A stretch of DNA of 64,000 nt from Zea mays (lineage: Eukaryota; Streptophyta; Magnoliopsida; Poales; Poaceae): contig NC_050097.1 of NCBI RefSeq assembly GCF_902167145.1, positions 145,911,982 to 145,975,981 of the forward strand, read 5' to 3'. Positions 32,927 to 45,068 of the stretch are shown here, one piece after another. A program made the position numbers and the translations under genes. How positions within the stretch are numbered: position 1 is the first letter of the stretch; the number at the start of each line of letters is the position of its first letter. The notes under the pieces are model-generated. The model saw nothing but the letters and a program-made list of their open reading frames with translations, did no database searches and had not been told where the DNA came from.

Positions 32927-34172
32927 GTAGCCCCCGAGCCTCAAAGGGAGTGTTGGTACTTGCTAGGAGGCTTTGTCGCACTTTTTTGCAAGGGGACCAG
33001 CCTTTCTCGGTTACATTTTGTTCCGGTGGGTGCGCGCGAGTGCACCCGCCGGGTGTAGCCCCCGAGGCCTCGGAGGAGTGGTTTGACTCCTCCGAGGTCT
33101 TAATGCCTTTCGTGATGCCTCGGTAGTCTGGTTGTTCCCTCATGCGATCTGATCGTAGCCCGGGTGCATGGTCAGGTTCCGATTTCTCAGGCTGGTTTGT
33201 TGACGCTGTCAACGGTTTGGCCAGACCCGGGTTTGCGTGAGCAGCCCCCAAGCCTCTGCACACAGCAAGAGGACGGTCAAGGACTGACTCGGCTTTTATC
33301 ATATGCCCCTTCGTCGCCTTTCTGCAAAGAGGAGGGGGGAAAGCGCCATGTTGCCCTCGGAGGGCGCCGAACATGGTGTCTCCAGTGAGTTGCTAACGGG
33401 TGATCTGAGTGGACGCCCGTGCCCCGTTCGATAAGGGTCGGTTAGTGGCCCAGAGGCGCGCTCCAAAAGTACCTGCAGGTGATTTGCCGGACCCGGTCCC
33501 GTTTGATAGGGTCCAAGGGCTCGATGCCTCCCTCTGATGGGATTCCGTTATAGAATCGCTCCTGCTGGTCTTGGAAATGTCCTAGGGTACCTCGGGAGCA
33601 TAGCCCAAGCCTCGGCCATGTATCGGACGTACCCAGAGTCATCCCTCGCTCTGTGTGCTCCGGGCGGCTATCGAACCCTTCGAGGGGCCAGCCTTCGAAC
33701 CCTTGATCAGTAGTGGGCGTGGAGCCCGAGTGCTCTGAGGCGGCTGTTGAACCCTTCCGAGGGGCCAGCCTTCGAACCTCTGATCAGTAGTGGGCACGGA
33801 GCCCGAGTGCTCTGAGGCGGCTGTCGAAACCCTTCCGAGGGTCTAGCCTTCGAACCCCTGATCAGTAAGAGGGCTCGGGGCCCGCTTCCTTCACGGAGAA
33901 GGATCCCTTTCGGAATATCCCCTTTCCCGGTCTCTGTAGCAAGAGAGAGGAAGGGGAAAAGGAAAAGGATATGAATTTAAACGGCGTGGCGCACCTTTTT
34001 TGACGCGGTCATCATGGCGGAGGTGAAACGTCGCCCGCTTCGCCTGCCAAAGGTGTCGCTTGTCCTGCCGCGAAGTTAATGCGACGGGACGGGTGGTTCG
34101 CGGGGCGGCCGTTGCGCGAGCTGTTCGAGGGACGGAACACGGGCGCGTTGTCTTTACGCCGTGGGAGAGGGC
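32927..34172 (-). other. noncoding 3' internal region of Tat-type element with tandem repeats
   Basis: The polypurine tract lies next to the LTR (GTAGCCCCCGAGCCTC, 32927-32942, is its complement). At about 33655-33875 a roughly 86-bp unit (CTTCGAGGGGCCAGCCTTCG, then TGATCAGTAGTGGGC) is repeated three times. No gene. Confidence 0.75.
34168..34172. repeat. target-site duplication, left copy (outer Sirevirus)
   Basis: AGGGC, identical to 61678-61682. Confidence 0.92.
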
Positions 34173-35456
34173 TGAAAGGGAAATGTGCCCTTGGGCCATT
34201 TCTAAGTATTTTGGTGATTGAGTGCCAACACAAGTGTTTTTGTGTTAATCTATGCAAAGTGGTGGACAAAGTGCAAATCATGTCAAAAGGTATGTTTCTA
34301 GACTTAGTATATTGTTTTATGGACTAATGTATTGTGTCTAAGTGCTGGAAATAGGAAAAATCGAGTTGGAGAAGAGATGGCTAAGTTCAGCCGAGGTCAG
34401 CGCTGTTTGGGTGCACCGGACTGTCCGGTGGTGCACCGGACAGTGTCCGGTGCGCCAGGCTGACTCTGGTGAACTTGCTACTCTTGGGAGTTCGACGGCG
34501 GTGTACGGCTATAATTCACCGGACTGTCCGGTGTGCACCGGACTGTCCGGTGAGCCGTTCACACGCGAACTCGTCGCTCTCGGGAGATGATTAACGGCGT
34601 ACGACTAAAATTCACCGGACTGTCCGGTGGTGCACCGGACAATCCGGTGAGCCAACGGTCGGCCGTGTGATCTGCGCGGGACACGTGGCCGAGCCAACTG
34701 CTAGAAGGAGGCACCGGACTGTCCGGTGCGCCAACGGCTCTCAAATCCCAATGGTCGGCTTCGCCAAATAAGGAAGGATATCCGCACCGGACTGTCCGGT
34801 GCGCCAGGCGACAGAAGGCAAGATCAGCCTTCCTAGAATGCTCTCAACGGCTCCTAGCTGCCTTGGGGCTATAAAAGGGACTCCTAGGCGCATGGAGGAG
34901 TACACCAAGCATTCCTTGAGCACTCTTGATCACTCACACTCCATTCTTGCGCACTTGTTCGACATTCTAGTGATTTGAGCTCCATTCTAGTGTGCTAGTC
35001 TTTTGAGCTTAAGTCTGGGTTTTGTGTGTGTGTATTTGCTGTGATCTTAGTGTCTTGTGTGAGTTGCTAATCCCTCCCTTACTCCGTGCTTCTTTGTGAA
35101 CTTCAAGTGTAAGGGCGAGAGGCTCCAAGTTATGGAGATTCCTCGCGAACGGGATTAAGAAAAGCAAAGCAAAACACCGTGGTATTCAAGTGGGTCTTTG
35201 GACCGCTTGAGAGGGGTTGATTGCAACCCTCGTCCGTTGGGACGCCACAACGTGGAGTAGGCAAGCGTTGGTCTTGGCCGAACCACGGGATAACCACCGT
35301 GCCATCTCTGTGATTGATATCTTTGTGGTTATTGTGTTTTGTTGAGACTCCTCTATAGCCACTTGGCGATTATTGTGCTAACACTTAACCAAGTTTTTGT
35401 GGCTTCAGTTTCAAGTTTTACAGGATCACCTATTCACCCCCCTCTAGGTGCTCTCA
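34173..35456 (+). repeat. 5' LTR of outer Sirevirus, 1284 bp
   Basis: Starts TGAAAGGGAAATGTGCCC and ends TAGGTGCTCTCA. About eight copies of the palindrome CACCGGACTGTCCGGTG or variants lie at 34408-34805, upstream of TATAAAAG (34870-34877). Such palindromes are a known Sirevirus LTR trait. Confidence 0.93.
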
Positions 35457-35457
35457 A

Positions 35458-35469
35458 TTGGTATCGGAG
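35458..35469 (+). promoter_or_regulatory. primer-binding site of outer Sirevirus
   Basis: TTGGTATCGGAG, one change from the initiator-Met tRNA type, one base after the 5' LTR. Confidence 0.8.
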
Positions 35470-35505
35470 TCGTTCTCTTCACAAAGGGACTAATCGCCCG
35501 AAGAG

Positions 35506-37892
35506 ATGGATCCTAAGGGGAAGGGAATCGTGATCAACGATAAGGAGAAGGAGTCCTTCGTCAACGAGCCGAAGAATAACAAGCCTACCGACTCGGGCTC
35601 GGGCTACAAACGCAAAGATGGGAAGAAGAAGAAGAAGACGAGACGCATCAAGGAGATCGTCTACTACGACGACAGCGATGAGTCCACTTCTTCCCAAAAG
35701 GATGACTACGACTACGAGAAACAAAAGACGGTTAATTCGAATTTTTGTTTCGACTACTCTCGTATTCCTCAGAGTTCGCTCATTTGCTTTCCATCCCTCT
35801 TGGCAAGCCTCCACACTTTGATGGGGAGGACTACGGATTTTGGAGTCACAAAATGCGTAGTCATCTGTTCTCTCTCCATCCAAGCATATGGGAGATTGTT
35901 GAGAATGGAATGAAATTTGATAGCTCGGATAGTCCTATATTTATTAATGAACAGATTCATAAAAATGCACAAGCTACTACTGTGTTGTTAGCCTCTTTGT
36001 GCAGGGACGAGTACTATAAGGTGAGCGGCTTGGAGAATGCCAAGCAGATCTGAGACACCCTCAAGATCTCTCATGAGGGGAACGACGTCACCTTGCTCAC
36101 CAAGATGGAGTTGGTGGAGGGCAAGCTTGGAAGATTCGCGATGATAAGGGGCGAGGAGCCAACCCAAACATACAACCGGCTCAAGACCCTTATCAACAAA
36201 ATAAGGAGCTACGGAAGCACGCGATGGACGGACCACGACGTCGTCCGCCTAATGCTAAGGTCATTCACTGTTCTTGATCCATATCTGGTGAACAATATTC
36301 GTGAAAATCCCAGGTACACCAAGATGTCGCCCGAAGAAGTCCTAGGGAAGTTCGTAAGCGGGCGAATGATGATCAAGGAGGCGAGATACGTGGACGACGC
36401 GTTGAACGGTCCAATCCATGAGCCTCAACCCATTGCTCTCAAGGCAACAAGGAGCAATGAGGCACTACCTAGCAAGGTGGCGCAAGTTGAGGCGGCCGGG
36501 CTCAATGATGAAGAAATGGCCCTCATCATCAAGCGCTTCAAGACAGCGCTAAAGGGTCGCAAGGGACAGCCAAGCAAGACCAAAACCAAGGGGAAGCGCT
36601 CATGCTTCAAATGCGGTAAGATTGGTCATTTTATTGCTAACTGTCCCGATAATGGAAGTGACTAGGAACAAGGGAGCAAGAGGGAAAAGAAGAAAAATTA
36701 CAAGAAGGCCATGGGCGAGGCACATCTCAGAAAGGAGTGGGATTCGGATTGCTCCTCGTCCGACTCCGACAATGAAGGACTCGCCGCCACCGCCTTCAAC
36801 AAGTCATCCCTCTTCCCCAACGAGCATCACACATGCCTCATGGCGAAGGAGAAGAAGGTATGTACTCGGGATATCACTTATGCTTCTTCAAGTGATGATG
36901 ATTCTAGTGATGACGATGAGATAGACTATTCTAGTTTATTTAAAGGTTTAGATAGAATTAAAATTAGCAAAATTAATGAGTTAATTGATGCCTTGAATGA
37001 CAAGAATAGGTTACTAGAAAAGCAAGAGGATTTGTTGTATGAAGAGCATGATAAATTTGTTAGTGCACAAAATTCACTTGCTTTAGAAGTTAAACGAAAT
37101 GAAATGCTTTCTTGTGAAATGTCTACTTGCCATGAGACAATTTCTAGCTTAAAGAGCATAAATGATGATTTAAATGCTAAGTTAGAAAAATCTAGTAAAT
37201 TAACATCTTGTGTAGAACATGTTGTGATTTGCACTAGGTGTAAAGATTTTAATGTTGATGCTTGTAGTGAACACCTAGATTGCATTTCTAAATTAAATGA
37301 TGAAGTAGCTAGTCTTAATGCCCATCTTAAGACTAGCAAAAGTGAATTTGATAGGTTAAAATTTGCAAGGGATGCTTACACGATTGGTAGACACCCCTCA
37401 ATTAAGGATGGTCTTGGTTTCAAGAGGGAAGCCAAGAACTTGACAAGCCATAAGGCTCCCATCTCCGCCAAGGAGAAAGGGAAGGCCCCTATGGCTAATA
37501 GTGTGCAAAAGAACCATGCTTTTATGTACTATGATAGGAGACAATCTAGAAATGCTTATAGGAGTTATAATGCATATGATGCTTTTGATTCTCATACCAT
37601 GTTTGCTTCTAGTTCTTCCTATATGCATGATAGAAATATTGCTAGGAGAAATGTTGTTCATAATATGCCTATGAGAAATGTTGTTAATGTTCCTAGGAAA
37701 GCTAATGAACCTTCTACAATATATCATGCTTGCAATGCTTCATTTGCCATTTGTAGAAAAAATAAGAAGGTGATTGCTAGGAAGTTAGGGGCTAAATGTA
37801 AGGGAGACAAGACTTGCATTTGGGTCCCTAAGACAATTATGACTAACCTTGTAGGACCCAACAAGAGTTGGGTACCTAAGACCCAAGCCTAA
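35506..37892 (+). pseudogene. gag: gag of outer Sirevirus
   Basis: Starts at ATG 35506 (MDPKGKGIVINDKEKE) with a Lys-rich N-terminus, a copia gag core (LGKPPHFDGEDYGFWSHKM, about 35797), and a CCHC knuckle CFKCGKIGHFIANC near 36604-36645. A long coiled-coil and Ser/Asp-rich C-terminal half ends WVPKTQA at 37892, as in Sirevirus gag. Lesions: a frame change at about 35765-35790, an in-frame TGA at 36051-36053 and an in-frame TAG at 36663-36665. The intact relative at 55909-53213 has none of these. Confidence 0.88.
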
Positions 37893-37908
37893 ATTTGCCT
37901 TGTAGGTT

Positions 37909-38547
37909 TATGCATCCGGGGGTTCAAGCCGGATTATCGACAGCGGATGCACAAACCATATGACGGGGGAGAAGAAGATGTTCACCTCCTACGTCAAAAA
38001 CAAGGATTCCCAAGATTCAATAATATTCGGTGATGGGAACCAAGGCAAGGTAAAAGGGTTAGGTAAAATTGCTATTTCATCCGAGCACTCTATATCTAAT
38101 GTGTTTTTAGTTGAGTCTCTTGGATATAATTTGTTATCTGTTAGTCAATTATGCAATATGGGATACAATTGTCTATTCACAAATGTAGATGTGTCTGTCT
38201 TTAGAAGATGTGATGGTTCACTAGCTTTTAAGGGTGTACTAGACGGCAAACTTTATTTGGTTGATTTTGCAAAAGAAGAGGCCGGTCTAGATGCATGCTT
38301 AATTGCTAAGACTTGCATGGGCTGGCTGTGGCATCGCCGCTTAGCACATGTGGGGATGAAGAACCTCCACAAGCTTCTAAAGGGAGAACACGTGATAGGT
38401 CTAACTAACGTGCATTTCGAAAAAGATAGACCTTGTGCAGCTTGTCAAGCAGGGAAACAAGTGGGAAGCTCACATCACAATAAAAATGTGATGGCCACAT
38501 CAAGACCCTTGGAGATGCTTCATATGGACCTCTTCGGACCCGTCGCC
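37909..38547 (+). pseudogene. pol: pol of outer Sirevirus, segment 1 (protease, integrase zinc finger)
   Basis: Frame differs from gag, as in the inner Sirevirus. Protease motif [14 protein letters not shown] near 37934-37972; integrase HHCC finger [16 protein letters not shown] to CAACQAGKQ (about 38331-38462); first Asp of the integrase core in [10 protein letters not shown] near 38515-38544. Cut by the insertion at 38548. Confidence 0.9.
38543..38547. repeat. target-site duplication, left copy (coding-free LTR element)
   Basis: TCGCC, identical to 47564-47568. Confidence 0.92.
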
Positions 38548-41044
38548 TGTGACACCCGGTTTGCAAAGAAGAGAAGTTGGAGGGTGTTCTTTTTGTTTTT
38601 TTTCTCTCTTTCGGTGGTTGCGTTTTGGGAATTTGGAATTTGAGGAAAAACATTCAGCAGTAGGGCAGTAGAATTTCTTTGGTTAGGCGCTTGCATTGGG
38701 GGTCGGGAGCCGTCGCGAGGGCGTGTTGGGCCGCAAATCTTGTTTCGGCCCACAAACCCCCATAACCCTAGCCGCCCTCCCCCTAACCCCCCCCATTCTT
38801 TGTGCAGCCCCCCCCATTCCCCTACCCTCTTGGCCGCCCCCCTCCCATCTCCTCCTTTCTCAAGCACTTGCAGCCACACATCAAACCCTAGCCGCCGCCC
38901 CCCATCTCCTCCTCCCATGGTGCCATTCGTTGCCGCTCGGATCTCCGTCGCGTGGTGCAAATCTTCAACGGTTTTCGGTGGAGGGAGGAAGGGAGGAAGA
39001 AAAGGGAGAGAACCCAAGGTGATTTTTGTGTTTATCTCTTGTTCATTTTATGCGGCAATCCAATTGTTTAGATGTTGCGTGTGCGATTTGGTAGAAGGGC
39101 TGTCCAGAATTTTAAGGGGGTGGACGAACAGCAGCAGAATTAGTGATTTCTGGGCTTTTTTCGTGGAGAATTAAGGGGAATCAGTTTGGGAATCATGTAA
39201 AACTTTGGTATACCTTTCCAACGAGTATTTATGCGCTCAATTTGGAGTTATAAATTAAAAGTTATCACCGTTTGAAACCGGGTAGGTGGCTGTCCAAAAA
39301 AACAGATTTTCAGGGGATGAACAGCAGCAGTATTAGCAGTTTCTGGGGATTTTTCGGGAGTAATTAGTGTTAATCAGTATGAGAATCATGTAGGGCTTTA
39401 TGTTATCTTTCCAACAAGTACTTATGCGCTCGATTCGGAGTTATAATTTAGGAGATATCGTTGTTTGAATCCGGTTATGTTGCTGTCCAAAAAAAAAAAC
39501 AGATTTTTCAGGTGGGTGAACAGCAGTGGTATTAGAAGTTTCTGGGAATTTTTCGTGGGTAATTAGTGTTAATCAGTATGATAATCATGTAGGGATTTGT
39601 CTTATCTTTCCAATGAGTACTTATGCGCTTGATTTGGAATTATATTTTAAAAGATATCGCTGTTTGAATCCGGGTATGTCGCTGTCCAAAAGACAAAGAA
39701 AAACAGATTACAGAGTTCATCTTGTGGACTGTTTTGGGATAATTAGATATTGGAATTTAATTATAAATTGTATACAAAACTTGTTGGGAATTTTATGTAG
39801 ATGCCTCTGGAGTTTTTGTTTGTTACCACCGCTGTCATAATCTTAAAGTTATGAAATTATTAAGCAGCGCCGCTGCAGTTTGGTGGGTGTAGGGAGAGAT
39901 GTAACCCGCGGCGGGGTTTGAGTTTGTGCGTAGGTGCGGCGTCGCTTATGAGCCTGATTATGTGAAATTGGTGCACTAAGCTGGGTGTCAAAAACAGGTG
40001 GTGGACTTCCTGATCGTACTTAGGGATTTGCCCGAACTTCCGGTAAAGGCAAGTAAATACAGTGGTGGTTGCTACCGTTTGGTTTGCATCCTATTCCCTG
40101 TCATTGAGTATGCATAAGTTTCAATTATGTTAATCATTGAATTATATGATGAAGTTTATTTGTTTGGAAGTATTAATTCTCAATTGTCTAATATTGTGGA
40201 TGATCATAATTTGGTAATGATATATGTGGTTGATTCCCATCTTGGATGAAGTTGAAGTATCTTTTTGAATCATGTTATATGAAGTGTTGTAGGCATGACA
40301 TGCACATCGCATCATCCATCTTGCATTTTGAAGTTATGTCGTGATCTTATGGTCCGACCGTACCGGTACATTTTTAGCATCGTACGTTGCCCGAGGGGGG
40401 GTACGATGCGGCTTCATATCCTTAGTGGTATGAAGGCAGAAGTCATCCTTGCATTTGCAGACATTTGCACTCATGAGGAATATATGAAGTGTGACATTAC
40501 TATGTTACTATTGTGGTTTCTACCTGTGAGGTGTGGTAAGTAGGTGTGTTGTATGTTGTATACGTGCTGCACCTTCGTAATAAGAAGGTTGTGGAATCAA
40601 GTGGTGGTAAAACAATGTTCTCATGTGGTTAAACTGTTTGATATTATTTTACTTGCTGAGATGTGTCATCTCACTCTTGCATTACTTAATGCAGGTACTT
40701 GATACATGTTGGGAATGAGGGGAGTAGTAGCACGTCCACTTTTACTCTCACAATAACGCTGCCTAGGCGCAGCCATGATTTAATTAGAAACTTATTGTCA
40801 AAGGAAGTTTGTTTTCTTTATATGGTCGAGCGCACTGGTTAATTCAGTTCAGGTCGTATGTTTATCTTTCCTTGCTAGCCGATTAATAATACTTAGTATG
40901 TTTTAGTCATGATATATGTTTATACTCTGTTGCCCCCTCTTTTAAGCAATCTTGCAAAGGGGATGCTGCCAAAATTTTATATATGGACGTCGGAAGTGTA
41001 GTTCAGTAGCATTCCGGGTTGTTTGTGGAACCCGGAGTGTTACA
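38548..41044 (+). repeat. 5' LTR of coding-free element, 2497 bp
   Basis: Starts TGTGACACCCGG and ends CCCGGAGTGTTACA. Contains three roughly 195-bp repeats (39098-39690) and a possible exon with GC donor (39998-40048). Confidence 0.92.
39098..39690 (+). repeat. three degenerate tandem units of about 195 bp inside the LTR
   Basis: GGCTGTCCAnAA recurs at about 39098, 39289, 39482 and 39681. Each unit carries GAACAGCAGCAG, TTTCTGGG, TnAATCAGT, TCTTTCCAAC, AGTTATAATTT and TTTGAATCCGG in the same order. Also present in the right LTR at about 45617-46205. Confidence 0.85.
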
Positions 41045-41045
41045 G

Positions 41046-41058
41046 TTGGTATCAAAGG
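41046..41058 (+). promoter_or_regulatory. primer-binding site of coding-free element
   Basis: TTGGTATCAAAGG one base after the LTR; initiator-Met type, the same TGGTATCAAAG core as at 199. Confidence 0.8.
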
Positions 41059-43079
41059 ATAGGGTTTGATGGGGTATGTCGTTAACGACGTAATGCTTGA
41101 TATGAAATGTTACTTCTATTTAATATTGGTTCCTTGATGTGGTTGTTATTGAAATTATTATGCAAGTGAAGCTACTAATGTACTTGTTTTATATACATAT
41201 CGTCATGATGTTTTTTTGAGATGCAATGTTTACTAATCTCTGAGCTATTACCATCATATATTTCTATATGCTTGACTGTGGACGTTTTTTTTTCCAAAAG
41301 GATTCTTGGGTTCTAGTACTTGTAGGACCGATTGTTTATTGAGCTTGTGTATAGAGGATCTAATCCGACTTGGTGTAGTGTGAAAACACTATACAATGTA
41401 GTTTTATGGTGTTGTTGAGTTTGATTGACTGTTGGGTTACAACCCAACTTATCAATGTAATATTTCCATGGGTGCAGTGCTTTACACCTCACCTTTTTTT
41501 TGGCTAGTGTGGCTACTTGCCAACTTGATCTTAGAGTACAATAGGTTTGTCTCCATAGAGCAAAGGCAATGTTGTACTGTCTATGAAATCTTGAGACTGG
41601 TAGAACTCAAGTGAATTTGTAAGATGACGTGGATAGATAAGTTCAACCATGTTTACATGATAGGTTTTCTTATTGTGTGCAACCTTATCTTTAATAATAA
41701 ATAGGGTGATTTCAAGTGGATTTTATGTCTATATTACAGTTGAAGAGGCATGCATGTTTTCCTTCTATGGTTTGTTTCTATAGCCAAAAAGGTTATGCAT
41801 AAATTTTATTTGTTGGAGGCTAGTCATGTGGACGATATGGACAACCCGTTTTATATTGTTTTTAATCGCCGATGATATATGGTAGTTTTTTTATATGATC
41901 AGTTCTCTATGCATGCTTGTTGAATTATTATTTGGACCGCTTTATCTTAAACAAAGTCAATGTTTAACTGGAAGTTGCTTATGTTTGTTAGTCATCTATC
42001 TCTATAATGATGTGGTTGTTGCATCAGATGGAGATTTTTTTTATATATGAATGATGGTTTGATAGATCATGTATGTCTACTACTTTGAATTCATCCTATG
42101 ACATCACTAGGTACAAATTGTTCAAGTGCAATAATAGGAGGTATTGTTGTATGTGAGGTTAATCAAGGTAGTTTGGTTAGGTGGATTGTCTTATTGAAGT
42201 CCAATTACTCCTGTTGAGCATAGTATCGTGTTATTATTTTAGTGTTGAAAGTAATATTTATGAAGCTTTTGCATGAGTCTGTGTCAAGAAGTACATTAGT
42301 TTTTCTTGTTGCTATCCCTTCATTGCTTTATGAGTATTGCAATTTTTATCTCTTTTGAGAGGAGAAAAAGATGTTATATGACATGAGCACCATTTGCTTC
42401 ACGTCAACAGAATAGTTTTGGAGATTTCTAGTAGTTGGATTCTAGTGTAATAACAACCATGTTTTATAGTGCTAGAGACGGGTATGTCAGGTGTTTCATA
42501 CATTGTCGATACATGGATGTTTGACCTTAGTGGCATTAAGAAACGAGGTTGTTGAATTCATTGATTGTTGTGCTTAGTGTTCTAACCTATTTGGTAGAAT
42601 GTTATTTAAAGACTTTGTGGAGTTGCATCCCAGTTTGGTAGTGGAAAATCCTAGTGTTGATTGCACCTACCAATGACTTGGGTTTCATTTTATATTGTTT
42701 TTTTATTGTTGATAATGTGTTGTTTGGTTTCGGGAGGCATTTTAAATTAGTTGGAGGTTGAATCAGGCTTCACTTATCTAGAATGTTTTGTAGTATGTTT
42801 CTTCATCTTTCCATAGGATGCTTAATCACCATGTTTGGTCTAAACATTTGAGAGATATGGGTTTCTTAAAACATCTTTGTTGGTGTCTCTAGCAGAGTGA
42901 GTCTTTAATTTTGTACGAAAGAGTAGACATTGAAGACGGTATAATTTGGTCTTTGTGGATTATGAAAGTTTTAGTAATTTCATGATCTTTTCAAAGAGTA
43001 TGGGTTTCTAATTTTCATTGCATATAATTGGAGTTAGGTTGCTCTGAAGTTGTTGGACTGTTGTGTCTGAACTTTAGGC

Positions 43080-44560
43080 GTCGTTATAATCACCAATAAA
43101 TCGACCGCGTTTTGATAGTTGCATAGCACAAATTTGCGAATTCTCTTTAAGCAAAACTTGTAGGTCTTTTCAGTACCTTTTTAATGGGTATTTACTTGTA
43201 ACTGTCTGTTAAATAGATTTGGAGAGGTGGTTGCCCGGATATAAGTCGAATCTCTAATGTGCAGTATGTCAGGCTGAGTTTAGCTGTAGGTCATGCAGAG
43301 TTGAGGGCTATAAGGATAAATTTGGGTGCAACTTTATTGCAAAAGTCGTGGACAATTTTCAAAACTTTTCCAACGCGTGTTCATTGTAGTTTAAGTTGAG
43401 TATAGCAGGAGTTATAGGTTTTTGAATTTTAGTTGTCCATTGTTTCAATCCTATCAGTTTTGCAACAAAAGAGTTGCATTGTTTTATCGGTTTGGAAACC
43501 AATTCCGAGACACTCATTATAATAAAAGTTCTAGGGAATATTATAATCTTTTCAATGAGTTTATATTTGCAAAATTTTGTTAGCTGCAGGGAGTTATGGT
43601 ATCATGTATAGAATGTGCTTGGATGAATATGTGGGCAGACATAACATGCTTAAATTGATTCTTGTTTGCATGATGTGAGATTAGGCTTAAATGATTTAAA
43701 AAGTTATCATATTGCTTCTCTACTTATATTTGTTCTAGGTGTCTCGTAATGAAGAACCTAAAGTTATTAGTCTTTCAATGAACACTTAATCTTAGAAGAG
43801 TAATGAACCTGATAAAATCTATTGCTTGCTATTGGGACTGCATGACCAGTGTTAGTTATGCAGCTAGTTCAATGAAGCAAACCATCTTTTCTGTAGAGAT
43901 GTTATATATAAAAGTTGTAGCCAACTTCTTTATCTTACTTGTGTAAAAATTTGATGACCATAGGTCTAGTAGTTTGGGAGTTATGATTTTCTCAAGTCCA
44001 GTCTTGAAATCTGTGTAGATTCTGTACAGATTTCGAAGCTGACCTTGTTTGCCCAATTTAAACTTCGAATAACTTATTATAAATTATAAAGAAGTTGTAG
44101 TACTTTTCTTAATCGTTTCAACAAATTTTGGATTAATTTTTTTGGAGATCTATAAGTTAAGTTACAGCTGTTTTAAGTGTGATCTCTGAATCTGTCCAAA
44201 TTTGGACAGCAGAGCCTTTCTCGTGTCTTTTGACCTTAATATGCATTGAATTAACTTAATATGTTTATAAATGAATTATAGAAAATTCTACTAGCTTTCT
44301 AAAAAGTCTGGGAGCACCTGAATTGGATGATTGAGACTCCAATTATGGATTTTTGAATTGAGTAGTTGAATTATGTCCAAGTCTGGACACAATTTATGTT
44401 TAGCATTGTTTGACCTTTCTAAGTGTCAAATCTTGTTGTGATGATAATACCAAGGGTATAGTGGACTTTATAAGCTTTCTATAAAGTCCTAGTTTACTAA
44501 TTTTCGATGCATATTTTGTGAGTTAGGAGCAAAACAATTAACCACTGTGCTGCTATCTAG
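43080..44560. repeat. very degenerate repeats of about 170-190 bp in the internal region
   Basis: Phrases like CTTTnCAAnGAGT, GGAGTTATgG and a palindromic TGTCCAAATTTGGACA (near 44205) recur at roughly 170-190-bp steps (around 43200, 43370, 43550, 43920, 44110, 44300, 44480). They resemble the 195-bp units of the LTR. Confidence 0.5.
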
Positions 44561-45068
44561 AAATATGCAAGCATTAAGTTGCTCTCTTGAAGTTGCTCTT
44601 GTTTGGCTAAGTTTGGTTTAGGCTATAGGAACATTATATGCCTTGCATTCATATATACATTCCTGGAAGTACTTGCATATGTCAATGATTGATTTGGTGT
44701 CAGGAAAGCTTGGTCCGAGGTATATAGGATCGTCTACTATCTTGGCCGAGTTGGCAGCTGGGCTTAGCACATGTAATTGTCGGAATCTATGATCAGAATA
44801 CACCAAGTATTCCATGTCTTTATGTTGAGGAAGTATTTGCGGAATCCAGACCATCAAATCAAGCTAGAGCCGATTCCTGTGTAGCAAGAGCAGACTCTAG
44901 AGTGCTGTCTGCTGCGTATCTTAGAATCCTAGGAGCTTGAGGAGCTGATGCAGCAGAAGTACTCGAACTTTTCTTTATGTGTGAGTTTTGTTGATTCATT
45001 AATTTTTCTTTTGTTGTTCCGATAGAAGCGTCGGAATTCGAGGTCGAATTCTTTTAAGGGGGGTAGAG

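Larger units (their letters stand above)
41045..45068. other. internal region of coding-free element, no gene
   Basis: AT-rich and without any recognisable protein on either strand. From about 43080 to 44560 it is built of degenerate units (see separate entry). The last bases before the right LTR (CTTTTAAGGGGGGTAGAG, about 45051-45068) are the polypurine tract. Confidence 0.75.

Noticed and set aside
40295..40543. 82-aa ORF repeated in both LTRs of the coding-free element (also 46814-47062)
   Set aside because: Shared simply because LTRs are duplicates; no family resemblance and it lies in the putative LTR intron.
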